From Candidatus Bipolaricaulota bacterium (GTDB lineage: Bacteria > Bipolaricaulota > Bipolaricaulia > UBA7950 > UBA9294): DNA of 34,705 bases. The DNA is taken from the NCBI GenBank assembly GCA_026390315.1, contig JAPLGE010000071.1, forward strand, positions 1 through 34,705. Direction: 5' to 3'. Both the position numbers and the translations under genes were made by a program. The notes below the pieces were generated by a model, which had not been told where the DNA came from, did not search any database, and saw only the letters and a list, made by a program, of their open reading frames with translations. Below are positions 1-8,418 of this stretch, piece by piece. How positions within the stretch are numbered: the stretch's first letter is position 1; each line of letters starts with the position of its first letter.

Positions 1-1054
1 GGTAGTCCCGGTCCACGCGGCCGAGCAGCTCGCGCAGGCCGTCCGGGTGGACCTCCCCGCCCATGTCGGTGCGCCGGTCGGCGGCGGGTTCGTGCAGCGC
101 ACGGGGGGCGTTCTCGCCCTCCGGGATCGCCGTGCTCCGCAGGATCGCGCGGCTGTAGTAGTTCACGCCCAGGAAATCGGTGGGGGTGGCGATGGCGGCG
201 AGGTCCCCGGGCTCCACCCAGGGCATCCGTCCGCCGGGGAGCCGCCCGGCCCGCGCCAGGTCCTCCACCACGTCGGCCGGGTAGGACCCATGGTGGAGCG
301 GGTCGAGGTACCAGCGGTTGAAGGTGCCGTCGAAGCGGCGGGCGGCGTCGCGGTCGGCCTCGGAGGCGGAGGCCGGGTGGGCCGGGACCAGGTTGAGCAC
401 GATGCCCACCCGCGCGTCCCGGGAGTTGCGGCGCAGCACCGGGACGGCCCGGCCGTGGGCGAGGAGGAGGTGGTGGGCTGCGGCCAAGGCTTCTCGCTCA
501 CTGCGACGACCTGGGGCGTGGCGTCCGTCGCCGTAGCCGAGAAAGGCGCTGACGAAGGGCTCGTTCAGCGTCATCCAGTGCTTGACGCGGTCTCCCAGCT
601 CCCGCGCCGCGACGCGGGCGTACTCGCAGAAGGCCTCGGCAGTCGAGCGCTCCGTCCACCCTCCGCGATCCTCCAGAGCCTGTGGAAGATCCCAGTGATA
701 GAGGGTGGCGAACGGGAGGATGCCCTTCTCGAGCAGGGTGTCGACCAGGCGGTCGTAGAACGCGATCCCGGCAGGATTGGCCTGGCCCGAACCGGCCGGG
801 AGGAGGCGCGGCCAGGAGATGGAGAACCGGTACGCGTCGAGACCGAGCCTTGCCATCCAGTCGATGTCCTCCGACCACCGATGGACGTGGTCGCAGGCGA
901 CGTCGCCGGTCGTTCCGTCCTCGATCGTGCCCGGAGTATGCGCGAAGCGGTCCCAGATCGATTCGCCCTTCCCATCCTCGTTCCATGCGCCCTCAATCTG
1001 GTAGGCGGAGGTGGCGGCTCCGAACAGAAAGCCTTGGGGGAACCGGAGGGTCAT
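1..1054 (-). CDS. GH1 family beta-glucosidase, N-terminal ~351 residues (cut by window edge)
   Basis: Retaining beta-glycosidase of family GH1, expected to hydrolyse cellobiose or related beta-glucosides/mannosides in the cytoplasm. The reading frame is open from the ATG at 1054 to the window edge. It begins with FLFGAATSAYQIEG, typical of GH1, and carries SISWPRLLP, the YHWDLPQAL strand and TLNEP, whose Glu (residue 165) is the family acid/base. The nucleophile motif (TENG-like) would lie beyond the edge. The ATG overlaps the stop of the upstream GH94 gene (ATGA), so the two are probably translationally coupled. Base use changes within the gene: after about codon 190 (left of position ~485) nearly every codon ends in G or C, whereas the first part is less extreme. 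No signal peptide is seen. The GH1 assignment is firm, the exact substrate is not. Confidence 0.93.
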   Translation of the reverse strand, partial: MTLRFPQGFLFGAATSAYQIEGAWNEDGKGESIWDRFAHTPGTIEDGTTGDVACDHVHRWSEDIDWMARLGLDAYRFSISWPRLLPAGSGQANPAGIAFYDRLVDTLLEKGILPFATLYHWDLPQALEDRGGWTERSTAEAFCEYARVAARELGDRVKHWMTLNEPFVSAFLGYGDGRHAPGRRSEREALAAAHHLLLAHGRAVPVLRRNSRDARVGIVLNLVPAHPASASEADRDAARRFDGTFNRWYLDPLHHGSYPADVVEDLARAGRLPGGRMPWVEPGDLAAIATPTDFLGVNYYSRAILRSTAIPEGENAPRALHEPAADRRTDMGGEVHPDGLRELLGRVDRDY

Positions 1055-3507
1055 CGTGAGCCGCTTCCCAGCGTCACGTGGACGCTGTGCGTGGTGTGAT
1101 CCCCGAACGTCGGCAGGATCGATCCCGCGATTGCCTTCCCGTCTACTCGAACGTCACAGACGCCGCGCATCACCCCGTCGGGGTTCTCGACGCGGATGTC
1201 GTAGGTCGCGCCTCGGAACTTTCGCACGACGCGGTACTGCCGCAGGGCAGAAGGGATGCAGGGGTCAACCTGGAGCCCGTCGAACGTCGGGCGGACGCCA
1301 AGGATCCACTGCGTCATCGCGACGTAGCTCCAGGAGGCCGTTCCTGTCAGCCACGAGTTGCGTGCGCGGCCGTGATCCCGCGCGTCTCGTCCGGCGATCA
1401 TCTGGGCGTAGACGTACGGTTCGCACTGATGTACCTCGCTCTTCTCCTCCCGGCGCGCCGGGTTGATGCGCAGAGCGTAGTCCCACGCCCGGTCCCCGCG
1501 GCCCAGCCGACACTCGGCGATGATCACCCAGGGATTCGCGTGGCAGAAGACGCTCGCGTTCTCCTTGTAGCCGGGAGGATAGGAGCTGATCTCCCCAAGA
1601 TCGGGGTCATAGGACGTGTAGGCAGGCTGGAGGAGGAGGATCCCGTGTTCCGTGGCCAGCCGGTCGCGGACCGCGTCCAGCGCGGCACGAGCCATCCCGT
1701 TCTCAAGCCCGATGCCGGCCATCGGGCACACCCCCTGCGGCTCGATGTAGATCTGACCTTCCCGGTTCAGGTGCGAGCCGACCCTCACGCCCCTTGCGTC
1801 GTAGGCGCGTAGGAACCAGCCTCCGTCCCATCCGTGCTCCTCGACCGCGGCGCGCATCGCTCGAGCGGCAGACTCGAAGCGCTTCTCTGTGGCCTCGTCA
1901 CGTCGCCGCCGGGCGATCTCGACGAGATCCTCGCACGCGAGACAGAAGAGACCCGCGATGAACACGGACGTCGCCACGCAGCCCTCTTGTACCGGTGCGG
2001 TCTGAAACGGCTCGTCGGGGTCGAGGGCTTGGCTGTTCAGGTTGAGGCAGTCGTTCCAGTCGGCTCGCCCGATCAGGGGAAGGCCGTGCGGGCCCAGCCG
2101 ATCGAGCGTGTACTGGGCCGCGCGGACGAGGTGGTCGTAGAAGAGCGAATGCGGCGGGGAATCGCCTTGGAAGCCCACCTCCTCGTCGAGGAGCGACCAA
2201 TCGCCGGTCTCCTTGAGGTACGCCGCGGCGGCCAGGATGAGCCACAGCGGGTCGTCGTTGAAGCCGCTTCCGATCTCGTTGTTCCCCCGTCGGGTGAGGG
2301 GCTGGTACTGGTGATAGGCTCCACCCGAGAGGAGTTGTGTGGAGGCAAGATCGGCGAGTCGCGCGCGGGCTCGCTGGGGGATCATGTGGACGCAGCCGAG
2401 CAGGTCCTGGTTCGCGTCGCGGAACCCGATTCCTCGCCCAATGCCTGACTCGTAGCCCGAGGCGGAGCGCGCTACGTTAAACGTCACGACGCATTGGTAC
2501 GCATTCCACGTGTTGATCATCCGATCGACCGTCGGGTCGGACGTCGTCACCTGAAGGCTCTCGAGCGTGTCGCGCCAGTGGCTCTGAAGCTTGCCGAACG
2601 CCTCGTCCACTGAGGCAGGATTGACGTAGCGCCCGATCACCCTGCGCGCCCCCTCAACGTTGGTCGTCTGTCGCGCCGCGTCGACGAACTTCCCACCGTG
2701 ATTCTCGTGGTACCCGAGGAGGAAGATGACGCGCCTCGCCTCGCCCGGCTCGAGCCGAAGCCGCACGTGGTGGACGCCTATGGGTGATCCGCCGACCCCC
2801 AGGGAATTCGAGACCGTCCCCCGTTCGACGGCGACCGGCCGGTCCCAGCCCCGGTAGGGGCCCAAGAACGCGTCGCGCTGAGTCTCGAAGCCTGCGACCG
2901 GCTCCGAGCAGGCGAAGTAGGCGAAGTGGTTGCGGCGTTCCCGGTACTCCGTCTTGTGGAGGATCACGCTCCCCTCGACGCCCACCTCGCCGATGTTCAG
3001 ATTCCGCTGGAAGTTCGTGGCGTCATCCAGCGCGTTCCAGAGACAGAACTCGATCGCCGAGAAGAGAGACAGCCGGACCGGCTCCCGCCGGTGGTTCTCG
3101 ATTCGCGTGGACCAGATCTCCAGGGTTCCGCCGACGGGGACGAAGTACGTCGTCTCGACGTCGATTTCGCGGAAGGTCGAGCCGATCACCGTGTAGCCGA
3201 GGCCATGGCGGCAAGAGAAGCGGTCGAGCTTGGTCTGAGTCGGCTGCCACGTGGGCGACCAGTACACGCCGTCGGCTTCGTCGCGCACGTACAGATACCG
3301 CCCGTTCGAGTCTGGCGGGACGTTGTTGTAGCGGTAGCGAGTCAGGCGACGCAGCCGCGCGTCCCGGTAGAACGCGTACCCTCCTGCGGTGTTAGAGATG
3401 ATCCCGACGAAGTCTTCCGCGCCCAGGTAGTTGATCCAGGGGAGGGGCGTGTCCGGACGGTGGATGACGTATTCGCGTCGGTCGTCGTCGAAGTGCCCGT
3501 ACCTCAT
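1051..3507 (-). CDS. cbp: Cellobiose phosphorylase (GH94)
   Basis: Cytoplasmic inverting phosphorylase: cellobiose + phosphate gives alpha-glucose-1-phosphate + glucose. The 818-residue product has the normal length for the family. It opens with MRYGHFDDDRREYVI and the NYLG, SNTAGGYAFYRDARLRR and YNNVPPD segments that I recall from clostridial cellobiose phosphorylases. Central landmarks are ESGIGRGIGFRDANQDLLG (~353-371) and ADWNDCLNLN (~482-491), which holds the general-acid Asp. The C-terminal part has YPPGYKENA and the NSWLTGTASW segment. I chose the ATG at 3507 because it starts the conserved N-terminus. An AGGGA lies 7-8 bases upstream, and the longer open frame to 3642 adds 45 unlikely residues. 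The gene lies 97 bases after the LacI regulator and overlaps the GH1 gene, so it is likely in one autoregulated operon. Confidence 0.95.
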   Translation of the reverse strand: MRYGHFDDDRREYVIHRPDTPLPWINYLGAEDFVGIISNTAGGYAFYRDARLRRLTRYRYNNVPPDSNGRYLYVRDEADGVYWSPTWQPTQTKLDRFSCRHGLGYTVIGSTFREIDVETTYFVPVGGTLEIWSTRIENHRREPVRLSLFSAIEFCLWNALDDATNFQRNLNIGEVGVEGSVILHKTEYRERRNHFAYFACSEPVAGFETQRDAFLGPYRGWDRPVAVERGTVSNSLGVGGSPIGVHHVRLRLEPGEARRVIFLLGYHENHGGKFVDAARQTTNVEGARRVIGRYVNPASVDEAFGKLQSHWRDTLESLQVTTSDPTVDRMINTWNAYQCVVTFNVARSASGYESGIGRGIGFRDANQDLLGCVHMIPQRARARLADLASTQLLSGGAYHQYQPLTRRGNNEIGSGFNDDPLWLILAAAAYLKETGDWSLLDEEVGFQGDSPPHSLFYDHLVRAAQYTLDRLGPHGLPLIGRADWNDCLNLNSQALDPDEPFQTAPVQEGCVATSVFIAGLFCLACEDLVEIARRRRDEATEKRFESAARAMRAAVEEHGWDGGWFLRAYDARGVRVGSHLNREGQIYIEPQGVCPMAGIGLENGMARAALDAVRDRLATEHGILLLQPAYTSYDPDLGEISSYPPGYKENASVFCHANPWVIIAECRLGRGDRAWDYALRINPARREEKSEVHQCEPYVYAQMIAGRDARDHGRARNSWLTGTASWSYVAMTQWILGVRPTFDGLQVDPCIPSALRQYRVVRKFRGATYDIRVENPDGVMRGVCDVRVDGKAIAGSILPTFGDHTTHSVHVTLGSGSR

Positions 3508-3604
3508 CGTGGGTCCCTGCGCCCGCGTGACGCGGCGTCCCCAGCGCGGCCGCCCGACGCCGGAGCTCCACCCCCACACGAGGCGAGGAATGGCCGGAGG
3601 GGTT

Positions 3605-4645
3605 CTAGGTCCGTGGCCCACCCCTTCGAGGCGGCTCGGCACAGGACTTGCGGACGACGAGTTCCGTGGGAAGGACGATGCGCTGCGTCGTTACCGCGTC
3701 GTGGCCTTTCCCCTCGATTCGGCTGATGAGTATCTCCACGGCGAGTTGCCCGAGCCGCTCGATCGGCTGGCGCACGGTCGTCAGCTCCGGCTCGATCGAG
3801 ACGGCGGAGGGCACGTCGTCGAATCCGACCACGGAGATGTCCTCGGGCACTCGCAGGTTCGCATTTCGGATGGCCTTGATCGCGCCGATCGCCATGGAGT
3901 CGCTCGCGGCGAACACGGCCGTCGGCTCCTCCTCCAGAAGACGAGTCATGGCCGCCCGCCCGCCTGCCTCTGTGAAATCCCCTTCGGCGACCAGCCGCTC
4001 GCTCAGCGGCAGTCGGTGCGCGACCATCACGCTCCGGAACCCATCGAGGCGATCCTGCGCCGGCGTCATGCTGAGTGGGCCGGTGATGGTTCCGATGCGC
4101 CGGTGTCCAAGGCGAAGGAGATGCTCAATCGCCATGCGCGCTCCGCCGACGTTGTCCACGTCCACGTAGTCGACGGAGTCCACCGGATGGCGCCCGACCG
4201 TGATGAACGGGATCCCGTCCTCGAGCAGTCTGGGGATCAGCCCGTCATCCAGGGAGGTGTTGGCCGCGACGACGCCGTCCAGATAGCCGCTTCGGGCGAG
4301 TCGGTCGTGCATGACGCTCGGAGTGACGGAGGCGGTGAACAGCGAGAGGATGAGCTGGTACCCCCTCGAGTTGCACGCTTCCGTGGCCCCGCGAAGCATC
4401 AGCGGGAAGTAGGGGTCGGTGAACAGCCTGGAGACCGACTCGGGGATGACCATCCCCAGAATGTGAGTCCGGTTGGTCGCCAAGCTCCGCGCCACGGCGT
4501 GAGGTCGGTAGCCGCTTTCCTGAATGGCCGCCTCGACACGGGCGCGCGTCGCCTCTCTGACGCTCGGGTGAGCGTTGATGACGCGAGACACGGTAGACCG
4601 GGAAACCCCCGCGCGTTCAGCGACCTCTTCCAGCGTGGAATCCAT
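3605..4645 (-). CDS. LacI-family repressor, CelR/CebR-like
   Basis: Sugar-responsive transcriptional repressor of 346 residues. The N-terminal helix-turn-helix (residues ~4-24, TLEEVAERAGVSRSTVSRVI) and hinge (YRPHAVARSLATNRT) are textbook LacI. The remainder is a periplasmic-binding-like effector domain with SDSMAIGAIKAI and VVGFDDVPSA motifs. The ATG at 4645 has GGAGGT five bases upstream. An in-frame extension to 4780 would cross the operator and promoter and is rejected. A perfect palindrome containing TGGGAGCGCTCCCA, the box known for Thermobifida CelR and Streptomyces CebR, sits just upstream, so autorepression released by cellobiose-type sugars is likely. The identity of the effector is inferred from the box and the neighbouring phosphorylase and transporter genes. 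Confidence 0.93.
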   Translation of the reverse strand: MDSTLEEVAERAGVSRSTVSRVINAHPSVREATRARVEAAIQESGYRPHAVARSLATNRTHILGMVIPESVSRLFTDPYFPLMLRGATEACNSRGYQLILSLFTASVTPSVMHDRLARSGYLDGVVAANTSLDDGLIPRLLEDGIPFITVGRHPVDSVDYVDVDNVGGARMAIEHLLRLGHRRIGTITGPLSMTPAQDRLDGFRSVMVAHRLPLSERLVAEGDFTEAGGRAAMTRLLEEEPTAVFAASDSMAIGAIKAIRNANLRVPEDISVVGFDDVPSAVSIEPELTTVRQPIERLGQLAVEILISRIEGKGHDAVTTQRIVLPTELVVRKSCAEPPRRGGPRT

Positions 4646-4655
4646 CGCACCTCCG

Positions 4656-4671
4656 TTGGGAGCGCTCCCAA
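4656..4671. promoter_or_regulatory. CelR/CebR-type operator O1
   Basis: Perfect 16-bp palindrome TTGGGAGCGCTCCCAA. Its core TGGGAGCGCTCCCA (4657-4670) equals the published CelR/CebR box of actinobacteria. It overlaps the probable transcription start of the regulator gene and abuts its -10. Confidence 0.85.
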
Positions 4672-4699
4672 GCGTAGCACGACACCTCCCATGTGTCAA
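4671..4699 (-). promoter_or_regulatory. Promoter of the LacI-GH94-GH1 operon
   Basis: On the minus strand TTGACA (4699-4694), a 17-base spacer and TACGCT (4676-4671) form a strong sigma-70-type promoter. The -10 is directly followed by the palindromic operator, so repressor binding would cover the transcription start. The start codon of the regulator is 25 bases past the -10. Confidence 0.8.
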
Positions 4700-5200
4700 T
4701 GCAGTCCGGGTATCCGGCACTGGGAAGCCCAGGCAGTTCATCGTTCTCGCTCCTGGTGACACGCCAGCGGCGGGGCGCACCGCTGTCCGCCCCGGCTTGC
4801 GGGTCGGCGCCTTCGCGCGCAGCAGCAGCGAGGACGGGGCCGGAGCCGACGCATGGGGCCGGCCCGCGCGCTGGACCTTGGTCCGGACTGCGTCTTCTTG
4901 GTGTCGGTCCGAGGCTGCGCCGCGCGACGATCGTGCAGGTTGTCCTCAAGCCGTGCGTCTTCGTGCCGGACCCTCTCGTCGAACGTGCCCGCTTGGGACA
5001 CGGTGCCGCAGGGCGGCGCAAGTCCAGAATGGGAGCGCTACCACGAAGACCGCGATCGCAATAGCCTTATTCCTATGGCACTTTTACCCTAGAGCATGGA
5101 GCCCGTCGGGGGGACATGGGCGAAGGCCGGGCCTTCCCGGGCGATGTGGGGAGACGTACCGGATCACGAAGATACCTACAGTACGTAGGAACATGGTTCC
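4700..5200. other. Intergenic region between divergent sugar operons; no gene seen apart from operator O2
   Basis: About 500 bases between the two divergent promoters. Open frames exist on both strands, but they lack conserved motifs, have no convincing ribosome binding sites and read as chance frames in GC-rich DNA. A locally AT-richer stretch lies at about 5058-5092. The only recognisable element is operator O2. Confidence 0.5.
5030..5043. promoter_or_regulatory. Auxiliary CelR/CebR-type operator O2
   Basis: TGGGAGCGCTACCA differs from the perfect palindromic box at one base. I find no convincing -35/-10 placed against it on either strand, so it looks like an auxiliary site. Its centre is 200 bp from that of O3, close to 19 helical turns, which would suit DNA looping. 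The looping role is inference. Confidence 0.65.
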
Positions 5201-5229
5201 TTGACAGGCGCGGGGTTCCATGGTATGTT
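5201..5229 (+). promoter_or_regulatory. Promoter of the Opp-type importer-GH130 operon
   Basis: TTGACA (5201-5206), a 17-base spacer and TATGTT (5224-5229) form a near-consensus promoter, directly followed by operator O3. The geometry is the same as at the divergent regulator promoter. The leader to the first gene is about 400 bases. Confidence 0.82.
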
Positions 5230-5243
5230 TGGGAGCGCTTCCA
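5230..5243. promoter_or_regulatory. CelR/CebR-type operator O3
   Basis: TGGGAGCGCTTCCA, one base away from the perfect box, beginning at the base after the -10 of the importer promoter. Binding here should block transcription initiation. Confidence 0.8.
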
Positions 5244-5424
5244 TGGAGGTGTGATTGCTCTCACGATCCGAGGCAGTAGCCGGGGGCTCCGCCGCGATCC
5301 AGATGAGAGCTTTCTTCTTTGTGCACGGCCATTCCGGGGGCGACACCCTATCGTGTTCCCACAGTCCGGATTCCCCTCATTCACGGAGTGACGGCCAGGG
5401 TCGAACGCTCGCGATGCGGGATCG

Positions 5425-5457
5425 GCGGGCGGGGCCCGCGCTGACGCGGGGGCCCGC
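5425..5457 (+). other. Two-tier GC-rich hairpin in the importer mRNA leader
   Basis: Outer stem GCGGGC (5425-5430) pairs with GCCCGC (5452-5457). Inner stem CCCGCG (5435-5440) pairs with CGCGGG (5445-5450) around a CTGA loop. It lies ~190 bases into the long leader. No U-tract follows, so it is not a classical terminator. It may be a structural, pausing or attenuation element, or a chance fold of GC-rich sequence. Confidence 0.35.
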
Positions 5458-5567
5458 ATTTCATGACCGGGGAGTGAGGCCGACGTGGTCTTCCGTGCCC
5501 CTCCGCCGTGCGGCCTCCGTTGCGAGAACCCTCTCCACAGATCGGTCGGCAGCTTGTCAGGGAGGTG

Positions 5568-5651
5568 ATGCCGCTGCGTAGAGAGAACGAAAGCCGAAGC
5601 CGGAGGAGAAACCCAGGTCTACAAGGAGGGCCTTATGTGGTCAAGGACTAG
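5568..5651 (+). CDS. Possible 27-codon leader ORF overlapping the binding-protein gene
   Basis: An ATG preceded almost directly by GGGAGGTG opens a frame of 27 codons rich in Arg, ending 14 bases inside the binding-protein gene in another frame. The good ribosome binding site is the only evidence. There is no recognisable protein similarity, and the next gene has its own strong AAGGAGG. It could be a translated leader or chance. Confidence 0.2.
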   Translation: MPLRRENESRSRRRNPGLQGGPYVVKD

Positions 5652-7338
5652 GCTGGTTCTGTGTATGCTGCTTGCGGTCTCAGTGATATTGGGCCTGACG
5701 GGCGGGTTGGTTCTCGGGCAGGCGTTCCCGAGAAACGAGACGCTCTACACGGGTGGGAAGCAGTGGGGCCCGGTCTCCAACTGGAACCCGTTCATGGCGG
5801 GAAACCAGGCGATGGGGACGATCGGGCTGTGCTACGAGACGCTATTCCTGTACGATCCCCTGACCGACCAGTTCATCCCCTGGCTGGCGGAGAGCGGGAA
5901 ATGGCTCAGCTCCACCGTATACGAACTGAAGGTTAGGCAGGGCGTCAAGTGGAGTGACGGCCAACCGTTGACGGCTGCCGATGTGAAGTTCACCTTTGAC
6001 CTTGGCAAGACGGCGGCGCTGAACATCACCTCGCTTTGGGATTGGCTGGACAATATCGTGCAGGTTGGCGACTACTACTTGGAATTCCATTTCAAGCAGG
6101 CTCTCTATCAGGAGTGGGCGAACAACCTGTACAACATCGCGATCGTTCCGCAGCACATCTGGGCAAGCCGAAACGCGACGACCGTCTCCACGGGTGCGAA
6201 TGAGAATCCGATCGGGTCGGGCCCCTACTTGTTCTTCGCGGTCGACCAAGTGAAGATGGTCTGGGTAAGGAACGACAACTGGTGGGCAAAGACGGCCCTC
6301 GGGAAGTCGGTTGCCCCGAAGTACATCGTTGACCTCGTCAACACGAGCAACGAGAACTCCCTCGGCTTGGTGCTTCAGGGCCAGGAAGACCTGAACAACA
6401 ACTACCTGCCAGGGATCTCCACGCTGCTCCTAGGCGGCTACGCACTTCACACGTACTTCCCTGGTGCGCCGTACCACCTAGCGGCCAACACGGCTTGGCT
6501 GGACATCAACCTGCAGAAGAAGCCGATGGGCGACGTGAACTTCCGGAAGGCGCTGGCCTACGCGATCAACGTGGCTGACATCGTCTCCCGGGACTACGGC
6601 AACATGGTCCAGGCAGCCAACGCGACGGGCCTCCTCCCAACGTGGGACAAGTACGTCGACCAGGCGGTCATCAACAGCCTGGGCACGTCGTATGACCCCG
6701 TCAAAGCCAAGCAGACTCTTACCGCTGCCGGGTACAAGGACGTGAATGGCGATGGTTTCGTCGAGGCCCCTGATGGCTCCAAGATCGCGCTCAAGATCAT
6801 CGTGCCGAACGGCTGGTCGGACTGGATGGCCGCGATCCAGATCATCTCCTCGAACGCCCAAGCCGTGGGGATCAACGTGCAGCCCAACTACCCCGACTTC
6901 AACGGGTACCTTGATGCACGCTTGAACGGCACGTTCGACCTGGCGATCGACAACCAGCAGCAGATCAGCAACACGCCTTGGTCGTACTACCACTTCATCT
7001 TCTACGACAAGCTCGCGGACATCCCGAGCACGCAGGGCGGCAACTACGGCCGGTACAACAACCCGACTGCCTTCGCCTTGGTCAGTCAGCTGGACAAGGT
7101 CCCGACGAGCGATCTCGCCGGCATGAAGGCCGTCATCTCGCAGATTCAGACGATCCAGCTCACCGACCTGCCCATCATCCCGCTCTGGTACAACGGAATG
7201 TGGGCACAGATGAGCACCGCGTACTGGACGGGTTGGCCGTCGTCCGCTGACGGCGACGCGCACTACCTGCCGGTCACCTGGAACGGATACTGGAACATGA
7301 CGTCGATCCTGATGCTGTGCAACTTGACAGCTAAGTAG
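5635..7338 (+). CDS. Extracellular oligosaccharide-binding protein of the Opp/Dpp ABC family (SBP family 5)
   Basis: Captures the substrate outside the membrane and delivers it to the two permeases encoded next. The 567-residue product starts with an N-terminal signal peptide (basic WSRTR, then a hydrophobic stretch to about residue 28, probable cleavage after GQA). I see no lipobox Cys at that site. Family-5 landmarks are YELKVRQGVKWSDGQPLTAADVKFTFDL (~residues 96-123, read across), GSGPYLF and NFRKALAYAINV. Members of this family bind peptides, but Thermotoga homologues bind cellobiose and mannan oligosaccharides. The operator, GH130 and phosphorylase context point to beta-linked oligosaccharides here. 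The start at 5635 has AAGGAGG upstream. It is the first gene of the operon. Confidence 0.93.
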   Translation: MWSRTRLVLCMLLAVSVILGLTGGLVLGQAFPRNETLYTGGKQWGPVSNWNPFMAGNQAMGTIGLCYETLFLYDPLTDQFIPWLAESGKWLSSTVYELKVRQGVKWSDGQPLTAADVKFTFDLGKTAALNITSLWDWLDNIVQVGDYYLEFHFKQALYQEWANNLYNIAIVPQHIWASRNATTVSTGANENPIGSGPYLFFAVDQVKMVWVRNDNWWAKTALGKSVAPKYIVDLVNTSNENSLGLVLQGQEDLNNNYLPGISTLLLGGYALHTYFPGAPYHLAANTAWLDINLQKKPMGDVNFRKALAYAINVADIVSRDYGNMVQAANATGLLPTWDKYVDQAVINSLGTSYDPVKAKQTLTAAGYKDVNGDGFVEAPDGSKIALKIIVPNGWSDWMAAIQIISSNAQAVGINVQPNYPDFNGYLDARLNGTFDLAIDNQQQISNTPWSYYHFIFYDKLADIPSTQGGNYGRYNNPTAFALVSQLDKVPTSDLAGMKAVISQIQTIQLTDLPIIPLWYNGMWAQMSTAYWTGWPSSADGDAHYLPVTWNGYWNMTSILMLCNLTAK

Positions 7339-7355
7339 CAGTGTCTTCTCCAGTC

Positions 7356-7392
7356 GCCGCCCCTCCCTCGCTCGGTTGGAGGGAGGGGCGGC
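7356..7392 (+). terminator. Strong intercistronic hairpin between binding-protein and permease genes
   Basis: A perfect 14-bp stem (GCCGCCCCTCCCTC at 7356-7369 with GAGGGAGGGGCGGC at 7379-7392) with a 9-base loop, followed by CTCTTTGT. It sits 18 bases after the binding-protein stop and 33 before the permease start. In ABC operons such hairpins commonly act as partial terminators or 3' stabilisers that make binding protein more abundant than permease. That role here is inference. Confidence 0.7.
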
Positions 7393-7425
7393 CTCTTTGT
7401 AGCATTCCCACGGGGAGGAGCTAGT

Positions 7426-8415
7426 GTGAGCAAGTACTTCCGGAGGAAGCTCTTCATCTACGTGCTGACCTTCTTTCTTGCTGTGACCATCGACTGGCTC
7501 ATCCCGCGGTTCATGCCGGGCAACCCGATTCAGGTCTTGATCGCCAGGGCGAATCTCAAGGCCGAGTCGGCCAAGGTGGTCTACTCCTACTACATGCGGG
7601 CCTTCGGGCTAGACGTGCCCATCTGGAACCAGTACGCCAACTTCTGGAATGCCCTCTTCCACGGCGACTTCGGGACGAGCCTGTGGCTCTTCCCGCAGCC
7701 GGTGATCAAGATCATCCTGCGCGCCGTCCCGTACGACATCCTCTTGCTGCTTCCGGCCATCTTGCTAAGCTGGTTTGCCGGGAACAAGTTCGGCGCCTTC
7801 GCGGCGCGGTCCAAGTGGCTGGACAACACCGTGTCGCCGCTGGGATACGTCCTCACGGCGACCCCGTACATGTGGCTCGGGATGCTCCTGGCCTGGACGT
7901 TCGGGATCGTCTTGCGTGTCCTGCCGTTCTCGGGGGCGTACAGCTACGCACTTATGCCCACGCTCTCCTGGATCTTCATCTGGAGCCTGTTGGAGCATTG
8001 GATCCTCCCGTTTGTTTCCCTGTTCATGGTGATGTTCGGCGGCTGGGCGATTGGGATGCGGAACATGATCATCTACGAACTCGAGGCGGACTACTCGCAC
8101 TACCTTGAGACGCTCGGGGCACCCAGGAGACTGATCCGGCGATATGCGTTTCGCAACGCACTCCTTCCCCAGATCACTGGACTGGCCCTTCAGCTTGGCG
8201 TCATCGTCGCCGGCGCCCTTGTCACGGAGATCGTGTTCTCGTATCCAGGGATCGGCTACCTGATTCTGCAGGCGATTCAAAACCACGACTACTTCCTGCT
8301 CCAGGGATGCTTCCTCTTCGTCATCATCGGCGTCCTGCTCGCCAATCTCGCGATCGACGTGACCTACGTCCTTGTGGATCCTCGGACCCGCACCGGGATG
8401 CAGGGGGAGAGGTAG
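7426..8415 (+). CDS. ABC transporter permease, OppB/DppB family
   Basis: Membrane subunit of the oligosaccharide importer, 329 residues. An N-terminal helix (FIYVLTFFLAVTIDWLIPRFMPGNP) is the typical OppB start. Several hydrophobic helices follow, and the cytoplasmic coupling (EAA) segment reads ETLGAPRRLIRRYAFRNALL around residues 228-247. The GTG start at 7426 has GGGGAGGAG upstream. It is separated by 3 bases from the second permease. Paralogues carry peptides; sugar specificity is inferred from operon context. Confidence 0.93.
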   Translation: MSKYFRRKLFIYVLTFFLAVTIDWLIPRFMPGNPIQVLIARANLKAESAKVVYSYYMRAFGLDVPIWNQYANFWNALFHGDFGTSLWLFPQPVIKIILRAVPYDILLLLPAILLSWFAGNKFGAFAARSKWLDNTVSPLGYVLTATPYMWLGMLLAWTFGIVLRVLPFSGAYSYALMPTLSWIFIWSLLEHWILPFVSLFMVMFGGWAIGMRNMIIYELEADYSHYLETLGAPRRLIRRYAFRNALLPQITGLALQLGVIVAGALVTEIVFSYPGIGYLILQAIQNHDYFLLQGCFLFVIIGVLLANLAIDVTYVLVDPRTRTGMQGER

Positions 8416-8418
8416 GGC

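Noticed and set aside
4575-5204. Several overlapping open frames (60 to 209 residues) in the regulator-importer intergenic region
   Set aside because: They overlap the operators and promoters, lack ribosome sites and show no recognisable protein pattern.
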